Counted from the stretch's first letter, positions 32,993 through 46,080 are shown. The stretch is DNA of 64,000 bases from Craterostigma plantagineum (GCA_027422505.1 JAPQWV010000018.1:16634001-16698000), one strand, 5' to 3'. Numbers and translations are program-made. The notes: generated by a model not told the origin, from the sequence alone.

Positions 32993-34576
32993 ATGGTCGG
33001 TGTTGCGACTACGAACTCTGCCGTGAACACAATATCAACAGCTAATGGTACAATATTTGATGCTTGGAAAAATAAAGTACCTAAGGAGACTGCGGTTAAA
33101 CAGAAGAAGCCTAAGGGCTCTGATAAAGAGCATAAAGAAAAATTAATTCAATGCTTCTTCTGCAAGAAAACTTCTCATATAAAGAAGGATTGTGCCAAAT
33201 ATCATGCTTGGCGCCTAAAGAAAAATTTGATTTTTGTAAGCGCTGAAATCAATTTGATTTCCGTACAGAGACATACTTGGTGGGTTGATTCTGGTGCTAC
33301 AACTCATATAAGTATGTCTATGAAGGACTGCCTAAACTGCCGAAAGCCCAGTGATTCCGAAAGATTCATCTATACGGGGGCTGGAGAAGCAGTTGAAGTT
33401 CAAGGCGTCGGGACATTTAGATTACTCTTGAGTTCTGGGTTCTTTTTGGATCTGAGTAACACTTTCGTCGTTCCGTCGTTTAGACGGAATTTGATTTCGG
33501 TTTCTGTTTTGGACAAAGAAGGTTATATTTGTTCATTTGGTAACAGAAAGTGTGTTATTCATTTTAAATCTTCGGTTATTGGAACCAGCAACTTATCTGA
33601 ACATGATAATCTGTATCTACTTGATACAGTTAACTACGGAGAGTCCCATAATGTAGAAACTAGAGGAATTAAGCGCAAGTTACCATCCGAGAATTCATTT
33701 GGTTTATGGCATAAGCGTTTGGGTCATATATCCGAAAAGAGAATTGACAAGCTTGTGTCTGATGGAATTCTGGAAACACTTGATAAATCCGGAGATCATT
33801 TATGCATCGAGTGTATAAAGGGTAAAACAACAAATAAAAGAAAATTAAATGCTGAGAGAGCTAAGGAAGTCTTAGAACTGATTCATACGGATGTGTGTGG
33901 TCCATTCCCTACGGCTTCTTGGAATGGACAACGCTATTTTATCACGTTCATCGACGATTACTCTCGTTACGGGTATTTGTACCTAATTCATGAGAAGTCT
34001 GAAGCACTTGACGTTTTTAAGGCGTTTAGAGCCGAAGTCGAAAATCGACACGGCAAAACGATTAAGTCCGTCAGATCCGACCGTGGAGGAGAATACTACG
34101 GGAGGTATGACGGATCATGTGAACAACGTCCAGGAACGTTTGCTAAGTTTCTAGAGGAGTGTGGGATCGTCCCTCAGTACACCATGCCTGGAAGTCCAAA
34201 TATGAACGGTGTTGCTGAGAGACGAAACAGAACCCTTCAGGATATGGTGAGAAGTATGATTGCTCGTACGACTTTACCTCACTCTCTCTGGGGCGACGCA
34301 TTAAGAACCGCAGCCTACATTCTTAACAGAGTCCCTACTAAAGCTACGAACAGTACCCCTTACGAGTTATGGACGGGTAAAAGGCCCGTTCTTAGGCATC
34401 TACGAGTTTGGGGATGTCCTACTGAGGCACGGCCTTACAGGCCGGGCGAAAAGAAATTGGACTCAAGGACTGTTAGTAGCTACTTTGTAGGTTATCCGGA
34501 AAAATCACGAGGCTATAAATTTTATGATCCCACATCAAGAACATTTTTTCGAGACAGGAAATGCCAGGTTCTTTGA
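32993..34576 (+). pseudogene. copia zinc knuckle, protease and integrase
   Basis: One frame of 527 codons: CCHC knuckle CFFCKKTSHIKKDC (about residue 54), protease box WWVDSGATTHIS (about 96), pre-integrase LWHKRLGHIS (about 239), and the integrase core with HTDVCGPF, FIDDYSRYGYLY, SDRGGEYYG and GVAERRNRTL, retaining the catalytic Asp-Asp-Glu pattern. At about 34548 one extra base after TTTTTT shifts the frame, so the polyprotein ends early instead of continuing into the next frame (from 34524). Confidence 0.9.
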
Positions 34577-36512
34577 GGATCTTGAGTTTGGGGAGGATAA
34601 GGATAATAGAAACGATTTTCTATTCGAGGAAGAGGGTTCAGAAATTCCTCTTCATACAGCTCAGGTCGGTCAGGACGAAATTCTTGTCCCTATGATTATC
34701 CGACCTCGAGATATAGACGAGGATGAAATCGTTCCTCCAATGGATCAGCATACTTCACCTGTAGCTGTTCATCATGATCAGCCTTATGAAGGTGAAGTTG
34801 AAGCTGATCATCAAGTACAAACTCATGAACCTCAGATCGAACCAGCGCCTCCACGGAGGTCAACGCGAGAAAGGAGAAATGCAATTCCGGATGATTACGT
34901 TGTATTTCTTCACGAGCATGAGGATACCATTGATTTAGTGGGAGATGATCCCTTTACTTATCAAGAGGCAATGGAAAGCTCTAAGGCTCACGAATGGACC
35001 AATGCCATAAATGAGGAAATCCAATCCATGAAGGACAACGACGTTTGGGATCTCGTCTAGTTACCTGAAGGCGTGAAACCGATTGGTTGCAAATGGGTAT
35101 TTAAAACCAAACGGGATTCACTGGGTAACATTGAGAGATATAAAGCTCGTCTTGTCGCGAAAGGATTTACTCAGAGGGAAGGCATAGATTATAAAGAGAC
35201 TTTCTCTCCAGTTTCATCGAAAGACTCTTTTAGAATTATCATGGCGCTTGTGGCACATTTTGACCTTGAGTTGCATCAAATGGACGTAAAGACAGCTTTC
35301 CTCAATGGAGATCTCGAGGAAACTATATATATGTTGCAGCCAGAGGGCTTAGCTTCGGACAAATCTAGCCCACTGGTCTGTAAACTAAAGAAATCCATCT
35401 ACGGACTCAAGCAGGCTTCTCGTCAGTGGTACCACAAGTTTCACCAGACTATCACCTCTTTCGGTTTTGAGGCTAACTCTGTTGAGGACTGTGTGTATCA
35501 CAAATTCAGTGGGAGCAGGTTTATCTTTTTGGTCTTGTACGTAGACGACATTTTACTAGCTAGCAGCGATGTTAATTTACTTCGGGATACCAAGAGATTT
35601 CTTTCGGGTCATTTTGACATGAAAGATCTTGGGGAAGCTTCTTTTGTATTAGGGATCCAGATTCACCGTGATCGCTCACGGGGAACTCTTGGGTTATCAC
35701 AAAAGAGCTACATCGAAAAGGTACTGCAAAGGTTTAGCATGGAAAATTGTCGTCCACATGACACTCCAGTTTCAAAAGGTGATAAGTTCAGCCTCAAACA
35801 GTGTCCGAATAATATTTTGGAATCCAAGCACATGAAGGATATACCATATGCGTCGGCAGTGGAAAGTTTAATGTACGCACAGGTTTGCACCAGACCTGAT
35901 TTGGCGTTCATCGTAGGAATGCTTGGTCGATACCAAAGCAATCCGGGTAGAGAACATTGGGTAGCAGCCAAAAGGGTCTTTCGATATCTTCAAAAGACGA
36001 AGGATTATATGCTCACATACAGAAAGTCAGAGTATTTGGAGATCATTGGGTATTGTGACTCTGATTTTGCCGGATGCCTGGACAGCCGCAAATCGACATC
36101 TGGTTACGTTTTTATGCTGGCTGGGGGAGCGATTTCGTGGAAAAGTATCAAACAAACACTTATCGCTTCATCTACGATGGAGGCAGAATTTGTAGCTTGC
36201 TATGAGGCCTCCAACCAGGCTGTTTGGCTGCGCAATTTAGTGACAGGACTCAAAGTTGTCAATTCTGTTGAACGACCAATAAAGCTATTCTGTGACAACA
36301 ATTCGGCGGTCCTGTATTCCAATAACAACAGGAGCTCTTCCAGGTCTAAGCACATAGACATTAAGTTCCTGGTTGTGAAAGAACGAGTTCAGAGTGGATA
36401 TATAATCATTGAGCATATAGGAATAGATTTTATGATTGCAGATCCACTTACTAAAGCGTTAGCGCCCGCTATATTTCATGGGCATGTTGCTCGTATGGGT
36501 GTGACGAATTAA
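34524..36512 (+). pseudogene. copia reverse transcriptase and RNase H
   Basis: It continues the polyprotein in another frame. A TAG at 35058-35060 interrupts it just before the RT; the frame then runs open from 35061 to 36512. Visible RT motifs: KPIGCKWVFKTKRD, ARLVAKGFTQREGIDY, QMDVKTAFLNGDLEE, KKSIYGLKQASRQWY and the catalytic YVDDIL. RNase H: GYCDSDFAGCLDSRKSTSGY, STMEAEFVACYEA, SKHIDIKFLVVKERV. Apart from the frameshift and the one nonsense codon, the sequence is well preserved. Confidence 0.9.
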
Positions 36513-36940
36513 GTTTATGTCTTATCGTGGATTCTGTAAATTCTGTGTTTAATGATTATTTAATAAAGTTTCTTTAATACATGTTAATGTCGTGACATTT
36601 GGGTTTTTCAGATATCCATTAGTTTATCTCTGAAATCTGATCTCACTAAAGTAGGACCAGTTGGAAATAGGCATGCATGATCAACTGAGCATGTAATTTC
36701 CATGCTACACGTCCACACTTGATCTATGTCATTCGATGGAGTTGGTGTTCGTGATTATTGTGGGTTGAGTTACGATATATGTATAACGACTACCCCTTTA
36801 GTTCTTGCATCGACAATATTGATGGACGAGATTGATTTCATATGCGACACTTTGGTTATAGCTATATTCGGTACGATATTTAGTATACGACGAAAGGTGC
36901 TTATTTGATAAATACAACGTCTTATAGTCCAGTGGGAGAT

Positions 36941-37475
36941 TGTAAGGTTGGGACTATTCGACTCCGTATTCCAAGCACAATAACGTTCGGACATGTAGAC
37001 GTACATGTATTGTGGTATTAGTCGTATGCCAAATATTGTAATTAAGTTAAAGGACTCATTCGGTGATCAATTAAATTTAAGAGGGTCTGTCGCAATTTAA
37101 TAAGATGTGTGGGGTTAATTAATATATGTGTAGAATTCCTGGGGGCTGGAACGTAAATATCTGATGGGCTTATTAACGGGCCAGCCCATTATGACATCTA
37201 TAAATATGGGTGTGGTCCCTAAGTGCTGTACAACGAAACACACAGCCGTCGTCTCATAAAACCCTAGCGACTGTCTAAGGATCCTTGGGGTACCCATCTT
37301 CCCCGAGCTAAAGGTTTCGCGTACACGTACTTGGAAGATCCACATCCCTGTTCTCGTCAAGAACGCTATGGAATTCTCAGGTACGTTTTCTATTCCGTTG
37401 TACTTAGTTTATCGCCTTAATTAATCCAATCAAGGTTTAAAGCTATTTGGGTCCATACGGTCACGGATCCCAACA
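36941..37475 (+). repeat. 3' LTR of the copia element (535 bp)
   Basis: It starts TGTAAGGTTGGGACTATTCG after the purine-rich AGTGGGAGAT and ends GGATCCCAACA at the CCTCT duplication. It represents the empty site for the MITE in the 5' LTR. Confidence 0.95.
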
Positions 37476-37480
37476 CCTCT

Positions 37481-38204
37481 ACGATCCTAAATGGGGCGGG
37501 ATCGTGACCAGGCAAGGCTCGCAAGATGACAGAGCTGAGTTTGGGTTTGGAATCTACCATTATCGCCTGGGGTACTTTGTCTATGGAATCGCTGTCCTTG
37601 CAAAGTTCGATTCTGCCTGGGGAACAGAGTACATGTCCAAACCCTACGCTCTAATGGCAGATTACATGAGCTTAGGCATGAAACAGAGGTCAGATTGCTA
37701 CCACACACGCCTGAGGTGCTTCGACCTATGGAAACTGCATTCTTGGGCAGGTGGGCTCAACTGAATTCGCTGATGGCCGTACACAGCATTAGCGTCTACT
37801 TTGACAGCCTTGGAAATCCATGCTGCAAAGACATGGTCCCAAGGAATTCGTCAGAGAGAATCGAGTCGTAGGAGTTTTGTGGTCTAATAAGAAAGATAGC
37901 GGGCTATGGTTTGCACCCGCCTCTTGGAGGGAACGTAGGCTTGGGATTCAGTTGCTGCCAATTTCGCCGATTAGTGAAGCTCTGTTTTTCTGATGTAAGG
38001 TTTGCGAGGGAGCTTGGGAGTTGGACTTTGCCTGCTTTGTGTGGGGAAGGCGTAGGTGAAGGTTGGAAGGGATTTGTCTGTGCTTTGCGAGGGATTTACG
38101 ACAAGGAAGGTGCTTTGGATAGGGTGAGGAGATTGAAGGGCTATGATGATGGGAACTCTCTTACGAATCTGCTGTGGTGGATCTTTAGCAGAAGAGGTGA
38201 ATGA
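37481..38204 (+). pseudogene. GH81 endo-1,3-beta-glucanase, downstream half
   Basis: It continues the gene from the left of the copia: LYDPKWGGIVTRQGSQDDRA, FGFGIYHYRLGYFVYGIAVL, CFDLWKLHSWAGG (37447-37764). Then a deletion joins sequence near TEFADGR to LTALEIHAAKTW. The tail is FARELGSWTLPALCGEGVGE, GWKGFVCALRGIYDKEGALD and DDGNSLTNLLWWIFSRRGE to a stop at 38204. The deleted block normally carries the 'SEAVNAYY' segment with catalytic Glu residues of GH81, so activity is lost independently of the insertion. Confidence 0.75.
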
Positions 38205-39099
38205 TGATTGCTATCGATGCTCCTAATGTATGCATTCAAATAGGATCGCTATTCTGTTGCTTTGTGTTCGTTCTTGAAAGATTCACCTCATTTCTTTCTT
38301 TAAGTCTGTAATATTTCTCTGCTCTCTGTAATATTTTTGGGTATTTTTTCTAAATGACCTCGTCTCATATTCATTTTAGGTGAATGACCTCCATTTTTTG
38401 AATATACAATTGTACCCTTACTAACTAAGGCCAAATTACTATAATACCCTTACTTAAAGGGTAGCTGTGCGCATTAAATACAATTAAAGGATAAGAACAG
38501 TCAAAAACGAAAAAGAAAAGAAAAAAACTAAAAAGGAACCCAGACAGACGGTGAGATACGAAAAAAGAAGAACACATCGAGTCTTCAAAAAAAAGAAAAC
38601 AACGAGATCGTGAAAACCCTGTGAAGGTTTTCACCATTGCAGCAAAACTCACGCAATGGCGTCTGAAACTGTAAGTTGTTTTACTTCTTCAGTTGTTTCG
38701 AGACATGGCCGAGTAGTTTTCTCTGTCATTTGGGTTTTAACGATGTTGATTTCGTGGGTGGAACAGGTTCACACAGCCGATCATTATATGGTTGTTGATT
38801 TCGTGGGTGTTTGATAGTTTTTGTTGGGTCGTCTGAGTTTAAATCGTGAAAAGAGGATTTTCAGAATTTGTTCAATTAGAAGAGAAAGGGTTCTCATATG
38901 TTAGACTGGTTCTATGATTTGAGTCCATATCTGAGGACCCGTATCAGTTCTGAGAACTCATTCGTGGTCTGAACCTATCTGAGAAAAGGTTCTCAGACAT
39001 TAGACTGGTTCTCCGATTTGAATCCATGTCTGAGGATCCGTGTAAGATCTGAGAACCCGATGGTTTGAGAACCTACCCTCGCGATGTGATGGGTTCACA

Positions 39100-39470
39100 C
39101 ATTTCTTATGGCAGCGACTACTCTAGTTCCTGCGTGAGCGGATTCGTACATCCGATTCAGGTAACATGAAATTAATTTCAGCAAACCCTAGTTAGTATCA
39201 TGCAAATTTTCAACAAACCCTAAAGAATAGCATTGCTAATCTTGGTCATATTCTAGCGTACGAATGCATACCTGGGATCTTGCCTAGATTTGAGACTACT
39301 AAGATCTAATTGATGGCATGCAGAGGTGAGTGTGGGATATACATGCTACGGGCTGCATTTGCACTGATTCAATATTGCTCCTGAAGATATTGCAACTTTT
39401 TGGAAATTTTTGACATGTTGCATTTTCGTCGGCAATGGTATGGTTCTGTGCTTGCTAGATGATTAGGTGG
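39100..39470 (+). pseudogene. DUF1985/Ulp1-type protein remnant
   Basis: SGFVHPIQ before GTAAC (39145-39168) parallels SGFVQPLQ at the exon 1 end of the gene at the window start. The next piece reads AYECIPGILPRFETT (39258-39304), parallel to AYECIPG at its exon 2 start. Soon after comes GECGIYMLRAAFALIQY, then EDIATFWK (39326-39400), which resembles the Cys-box end of Ulp1-like proteases (usually DCG). Most of the gene between is deleted and frames change. Confidence 0.5.
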
Positions 39471-39724
39471 TTGTATAACATGACTATTTGACTAATTGTC
39501 TTAGCTTATGTTTTTGGTTGAATGATTCTTATTGCCAATTTTAATGACATGTGAAATTTAATCATTTGACTACGTACGGGTCCTCAGACGCTATACGGGT
39601 TCTCACAAAATGATTCATCTCTGAGTACCCATTCTTTACGTGAGTACCCAATAATAACCCTGTTAGAGTAACCTATATTTTAAAGATATAATTATTACAC
39701 AATCATTCACGAGTGAGTTAAAGG

Positions 39725-40410
39725 TAGGGGTGTTCAAATTAACCGGAAAACCGAAAAAACCGACCGAACCGTAAAGAACCGAACCGAAAAAACCTGAACC
39801 GAAAAAAACCGAACCGAATTGTAAAAAACCGAACCGAACCAAATTAAAATGGTTCGAATATCGGATTAAGCATACGTAAAATCGAAAAAACCGAAAAACT
39901 GAACTGAAATTATCATACTGCATTAAAAATAGGAAAATATCAAAAATCATTTGTTTTTCTCCCATAACGTAACCAACAAAGTAAATATAATTTCATTGGT
40001 ATACTTTTCCATATTTAGGTGAATGTTTTCCTCACCAATTAAATACTATCTTTATTCCAAATAATTTATATTATCTTAAGATGAATGTTTTATATTTTGG
40101 TTAGATTTTGTTCCATTTTGATATTTTTTTTTTCGGACCTTTGAATTACTTTGCTACATGTAACGTTCCATAAATTTTCTTTGTTTAATAACCATAAACG
40201 TTTTATGTATTTTCAGCTCATAATATTTTTTTGTTGATATTAAATCCCTAACCGAAAAACCGACCGAAAAAACCGAACCGAATTATAAAAAACCGAACCG
40301 AACCAAATTAAAATGATTTGGATATCGGATTAAGCATACGTAAAACCAAAAACCGAAAAACCGAACCGAGATTTGAAAAAACCGAACTGAACCGACCGAT
40401 GAACAGCCTA
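39725..40410. mobile_element. hAT-like MITE rich in AACCGAA words, 686 bp
   Basis: GTTAAAGG (39717-39724) and GTTAAAGT (40411-40418) flank it (7/8). The ends are TAGGGGTGTTCAAATT and (complement) TAGGCTGTTCATCGG. Subterminal zones are packed with ACCGAA/GAACCG; the interior is AT-rich. Confidence 0.75.
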
Positions 40411-41063
40411 GTTAAAGTTCACTTTCGGACAGTCAGATATGTCATAACTATCGCGGTCACTGTCACTCTCAGTAATCATTCATGAGTGGGTTACCTATTC
40501 GGCGGGTACTCAGATTCTTTACGGGTTCTCTGATAAGAAACAAATACAAAGGACCATGTTGACTACTTGAGGACCCAAGGCAAATCGTAGTCAAAGTTCG
40601 TTTGACTGAAAGGGTCCTCACATGTTGCACAGGTTCTCACAACATAATTTCGAAGCTGAGTACCTTTTATTTTCCTGAGTACCAAATAATAACCCTTTAT
40701 CATATATATTTTAAAGATGTCAGAACTAACTCTTTCTCTGTCCGAAACAGTCAGACATGTCATATCACTGTCAGGAATCATTCACGAGTAGGGGTGGGCA
40801 TTCGGTACGTACCGAACGTACCGAACCGAAGTTTCGATTAACCGAACCAACCGAACCGAATTTTCTGATTTTTTTAAAACCGAATACCGAACCGAATTTC
40901 TCGGTTCGGTATTCGGTTATACCAAATTTTTAATTCGGTAATTCAGTTAACCGTAAATATTTTAAAAAATAAAAAAAAAACAAAAATTAGGTATAACTGA
41001 ATTTTAACATATTAGAAATAGGATACCAACTCAATATCTCTCTTTTTTCTCTCTCTTACGCAC

Positions 41064-42187
41064 ATGGCGAAGAAGAGGAAAATGACCAAACAGAGGCCGG
41101 CGACGACGCCACACCATACAATTGGAGATCACGATCGCGACAATGATGAGATAAACAGTGGTGGCTCGTCTCGAGGAGAGAAGTCTGCGATTGTCTCAGC
41201 TGGTACTGTTTCATTGGAACCGAAATCCTGTACTGTTCGATTGGTGCCGATTTCCCCAATCCGATCGCTGGGGATACATGAGTCTAATGTGAAGGAATGG
41301 CCATTGCTAGGGGAATCGGCAGAGATCAGTGAAATCAAAAGCTTATATGTCTACTAAACCTAATCCATGGGGTTCATTCAATGTGGATATAATGCGCGAT
41401 CAGGACCGTCGTCTTGAGTACATTGAGCCTATTATTAATGGCGGCATTGAAATTGGAGAAGTGGATGAGGATGAAATCAAGAACGAGGTGGAGCATTGGA
41501 ACTCTGCTATACTATGCTATGTCTTGGGATCAAATCCCCCGTATGGTGTAATGCCTGGGTTTCTGAAACGCAAATGGGGTAAGCTAGGGTTGGTGAATAT
41601 CTGGCAGGTGAGACAGGGGCTCTTCCTTGCTAAATTTGACAGTATAGCGACCAGGGATCAAATTTTGCAAACGCAGATCCTTCACTTTGACAGGAAGCCT
41701 GTGGTGTTAGCACCCTGGACTGATAGCACTCAGCTAAATTCTGTTGGTGTGGAGAGTGTTCCTATTTGGATTCAGATGCCACAATTGGACCGAAGTATTG
41801 GGGACCTAAGACATTAAGCAAGCTTTCCAGTCTAATAGGGAAACCCATAATGACAGATAAATGTACCCATAACAAGGAGAGAATTCACTACGCAAGGGTT
41901 CTGGTGGAGGCCAGTCTTAACAAACCTCTCAAAGACTGTATTCAATTTGTGAATGAAAAGGACAGTTAGTGGAACAAAAAATTACTTATGAATGGAAACC
42001 TGTATTGTGTTCCAAATGTGGGAAGTACGGGCATGAGGAACCTAGCTGTAGAAAGGACATTAAAAGAGTGTGGCAGCCTGGGCAGAAGCTTGCCCGAGCT
42101 CCTGCAGTTCAAGCAGGAAAAGAGGCACCTGAGCAAGCAGCAGAGGTTATCCCTGCGAGGAGTAGTGCAGAGGCTCAACCTACCTGA
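41064..42187 (+). pseudogene. L1 ORF1 (RNA-binding protein)
   Basis: Frames: 41064-41357 from an ATG (MAKKRKMTKQR), 41329-41817 (LCYVLGSNPPYGVMPGFLKR, WQVRQGLFLAKFDSIATRDQ, the DUF4283-like part of plant ORF1), then 41766-42187 with the knuckle CSKCGKYGHEEPSC. Two shifts separate the frames. A stop before the knuckle (41967) also interrupts. Confidence 0.75.
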
Positions 42188-42341
42188 TCCTTTGCCTTAA
42201 CTGGGAATGCAGTAATAGCTCAAAATCAGACACCTGATCCACAGGGAGCAACAAATAGTGGTAACTGGGCAGATATGGTAACGCAAGAGGAATATGGGAA
42301 GACGCCTGGTCCATGGGGTTCCCCTTTAAAGCAGAGGGTCC

Positions 42342-45300
42342 ATGGCCATAGCCATGGATAAGTCGGCAGTGTGGAACGTTAGGGGCCTGAACGGCCCTGC
42401 CAAGCAGAGAGAGATCTCTCTCTTCTGCAGGAAATATAGTATAAACCTGATTTGTCTTTTGGAAACAAAAATCAAGTCAGGACAGATGGAAGGTATCTTA
42501 AATAAGATGTTCTGTGGATGGGAAGCCAGGCACAACTTGAGTGAGCACCCCAACGGACGCATTGTGGTCCTATGGAGGGGAGGGGTTGAATTTGAATTGC
42601 TATCTAAATCTGCCCAACACATGCATTTCAGACTGCTACAAAATAAGTCTCTGATTTCTTACCTCACCGTTGTATATGGTTATAATGATCTACCTGCTCG
42701 AGAAATACTATGGGAGAATGTGTTGCAAATTGGGATGACAATGAATGACCCCTGGTTGCTATGGGGTGATTTTAACAACATAAGAGGATATGAAGACAAA
42801 TTAGGTAGATCTGTCATCCAGTCAAAAGAATTCATTGGTTTTAATAACTGTATACAGCACTGTCAATTGGAGGAGCTCTGGAGAAATGGCTGCCACTTCA
42901 CATGGTCTAATAGGCAAGGACAGGAGTCCAAGATTTGGAGTAGAATTGATTGGGTATTTGGGAACATGGCATGGATCATGAAGTTCAGTGAGTATACAGC
43001 CACTTTCCTACCCGAGGGGGCGTCAGATCATACTCCCATCTTGTTAAGGGATATGAATAAACCTGCTGCTCAGAGGAGACCCTTCAAGTTTTTTAATATG
43101 TGGTGCATGGCCCCTGAATTTCTGAAAACTGTGGAACAACATTGGGCAAATCAGCCTGGCTCTTCAATGAGGAAGGTATGGGGCAATCTATTGAGGCTCT
43201 GAGGCCCCCTCAGAGAATTAAACAGGTCAACCTTTGCTAATATAGTTAACAGAACAGAAACAGTTAAGGGGCAGCTAGAAATCTGTCAGACTGAATTGCA
43301 CTCTGACCCTTTGCAGCCTGCACTGATTGAAAAGGAGGAAAAGTTAAGAAGGGAGTATAAATTTCTGAGTGAAGCTAATGTCAAATTCCTAAAACATAAA
43401 GCAAAGCAAAATGGCTAGCTAAGGGGGACCAGAATTCAGCATATTTTCATGCTGTACTCAAGATCAGAACATATAGAAACAAAGTGACATCTATTCTTGA
43501 ACATGAGGGGAATGCTATTGAGGATTATGAGAGTATCCAGCAACACTTTGTGGAGTATTATAAAGGCTTGCTTGGTAGGAAAAAAGCTGGACTGATGAAA
43601 CCTGACCAGAAGGTTGTCAAAGAGGGATATATCCTCAACCTGAGGGACCAAATCTCCTTGATCCAGCCTTTTGATAGGAAAGAGGTGTACTCAGTGATGA
43701 AATCTATTCATGAGGATGTTGCTCCGGGTCCAGATGGATATAATAGTGGATTCTTTACTCATGCTTGGAGTGTGGTGGGTGAAGACATCACAGGTTCAGT
43801 TATGGAGTTCTTTAGCACTGGCAGACTATTCCCCAGGTTGAACAACAGTTCTGTGCCTTATACCTAAGAATTCTGTCCCTGTGACAGCTAATGACTTTAG
43901 GCCTATTGCGTGCTGCAATACGGTCTATAAGTGCATTTCTAAGATGTTATGTGCAAGGCTCAAGCCACTTCTGCCTAAACTGTAATTAGAGTGCATTTGT
44001 GAAGGGAAGATCTATAGTGCACAATGTCCTATTATGCCAAGACTTGCTCAGGTTGTATAATAGGAAAAATGTTTCACCCCGAGTTCTCATGAAAGTTGAC
44101 ATCAAGAAAGCTTATGATTCCTTGGATTGGGAGTTCCTCCATAGTTGGTTGTGTCTGCTGAACTTCCCTATGAAGTTTGTATCTTGGATCATGGAATGTG
44201 TTAAAACTGTTTCATATAGCCTCTCTCTTAATGGGGAGCTGTCTGGTAGTTTCAAGCTGCTCGGGGGCTTAGACAGGGAGACCCTTTATCTCCCTTGCTC
44301 TTTGTGATTGCAATGGAATACCTTTCCCGCAAGCTGCAAGCCTCCTCTACTGACCTACGTTTCAGGTTCCACCCCCTCTGCAAACAAGTGAAATTGGTAA
44401 ACCTCTGTTTTGCTGATGATCTGATGCTTTTTTGTAAGGGTACTCCAGGGGCAGTCAGTGTTATATCAGAGGGCCTGGAGCACTTTAAGTTGGTAACTGG
44501 CTGGAAGCTAATAAACAGAAGTCTAATATCTTTATTGCAGGTATTTCCCCTAACATCAGAAACCAGGTTGTGGAAATTACTGGTTTAAGTTAGGAAACTT
44601 TCCTATGAGGTACCTTAGAGTCCCTGTCTCTCCCACTAGATGGAGCAGGAGTTAATGCCAGGCTGTAGTGGAAAATCACATCAAGAATTCATTGTTAGGC
44701 AACTAGGAATTTGTCCTACGCAGGGAGGCTTGTCTCATCAATTCTATCCTCTTAGCTGTACACGGCTTCTGGGGGTCCATCTTCATTCTCCCGAAGGCTG
44801 TTACAAAGGAAATCGACAGAATATGCAAGGAGTTTTTGTGGGGGAAGGAGAGTGGTAAATGTATGGCTCTGGTCAACTGGGATAAAGTCTGCTGCTCCAA
44901 AACCAGAGGTGGACTGAGTCTCCGAGATTGTGTGACGTGGAACCAAGCACTTGCTGGCAAACAAATATGGGACATTACCTTGGATGTGGATTCTCTCTGG
45001 ATCAAGTGGATCAATGCAGTGTACTTAAAAGGTGTCTGCATTTGGGATTACTTGCATGCGGTTGATACCAGTTGGCATTGGAGAAAACTGCATAGGCTTA
45101 AGGAGAAGTTCCGAGATGGTTATGTGGGAAAAACTTGGACACTGTCTGGAGACGGGAAATATGCTGTCAGCTCAGGGTATCAATGGCTCAAGGGTGATAT
45201 TCCAAGATACCAGCTTAGCAAAGCTATATGGAACAGGTTTACCATTCCTAAGCATGCTTTTATGTTATGGATAGTAGTGCAGAAAAGGCTATTAACATAT

Positions 45301-45760
45301 GACAGAATAACGGCCTGGGGTGTGGTGGTTGCTAATAAAAGTTGTAGATTATGTGGGCTGGTTGATGAATCTCTAGATCATCTGTATTTTGACTGTCAGT
45401 TCAGCCAGCAGATAGTCCAAGGAGTTGCTGCTTGGCTAAACCTGAATGCACCGTTTTTATCATTTCCAGACATGGTTAGTTGGTTGTTAAGAGAGGGGGA
45501 AAAAAGAGGCAACAGGCACGCATCAGCTGTGCTTGTTATGCGGCTATGGTCTATCATGTTTGGAGGGAAAGAAACAGACGAGTCCATGCTAAAGGCGAGT
45601 ACACAGGGGAGCAGATCGTCCATAATATCGCTCAAGAGATGAAATGGAGGATTCGAAATATCTGTCACATGAAGAGTGCCAATGGCACAGAGATGGTTGA
45701 TCGAGTATGCTTATACCCATTTATAATTGATTTGTACAAGGGTTGTGAACAAATGTAAGA
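42342..45760 (+). pseudogene. L1 ORF2 (endonuclease, reverse transcriptase)
   Basis: Endonuclease 42342-43202: WNVRGLNGPAKQREI, ICLLETKI, LWGDFNNIRG, SRIDWVFGN, ASDHTPILL. RT 43484-44590 in several frames: APGPDGYNSGFF, VLMKVDIKKAYDSLDWEF, and the catalytic FADDLMLF. C-terminal region 44836-45642: CRLCGLVDESLDHLYFDC zinc motif. At least five frameshifts or stops (for example 43200 and 44280) prevent a continuous product. Confidence 0.85.
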
Positions 45761-46080
45761 TTCCAAAATGGGTTCGTGGTAAATGAATACAAATCATATT
45801 ACCAAAAAAACATTTTAACATATTAAATATATTAATAATTTTTAATTTTAACCTATTAAATATATTAACTATATTAATTTTTATTTAATTTTATCAAATT
45901 TAATATATTTTTTAACTATAAATATACATTTCGGTAATTCTGTTCGGTTCAGTATACCGAACCGAATTACCGAATTTTTTTTAAAAAAACCGAATACCGA
46001 ATTGAATTTTCGGTTCGGTATTCGGCTCGTCCCGAATTTTCGGTCGGTTCGGCCGGTTTACTGAACTGTGGCCACCCCTA

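Larger units (their letters stand above)
30899..37475 (+). mobile_element. Ty1/copia retrotransposon inserted in the GH81 pseudogene
   Basis: CCTCT is duplicated at 30894-30898 and 37476-37480. LTRs 30899-31672 and 36941-37475 start TGTAAGGTTGGG and end GGATCCCAACA. Subtracting the MITE and its duplication from the left LTR gives 535 bp, exactly the right LTR length; I count about eight substitutions, so the insertion is fairly recent. Order: LTR, primer-binding site, leader, zinc knuckle, protease, integrase, RT, RNase H, purine tract, LTR. Most of gag is missing and pol has a frameshift and a nonsense codon, so it is not autonomous. Confidence 0.95.
41015..45811 (+). mobile_element. nearly full-length L1 LINE with 14-bp TSD
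   Basis: ATTTTAACATATTA is present exactly at 41001-41014 and 45812-45825. The element begins about 50 bp before the ORF1 start and ends in a short A run (ACCAAAAAAAC). It has ORF1 and ORF2 with endonuclease, reverse transcriptase and C-terminal zinc motif, all with some frameshifts. The complete length and clear duplication are unusual compared with the truncated copy at 8030-9560. Confidence 0.9.
40789..46080. mobile_element. hAT-like MITE split by an L1 element
   Basis: TTCACGAG (40781-40788) and TTCAGGAG (46081-46088) flank it (7/8). The ends are TAGGGGTGGGCATTCGG and (complement) TAGGGGTGGCCACAG. Both ends have dense CGGTTCGGT/ACCGAATT words. Without the L1 and its 14-bp duplication the MITE is about 480 bp. 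Confidence 0.8.
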
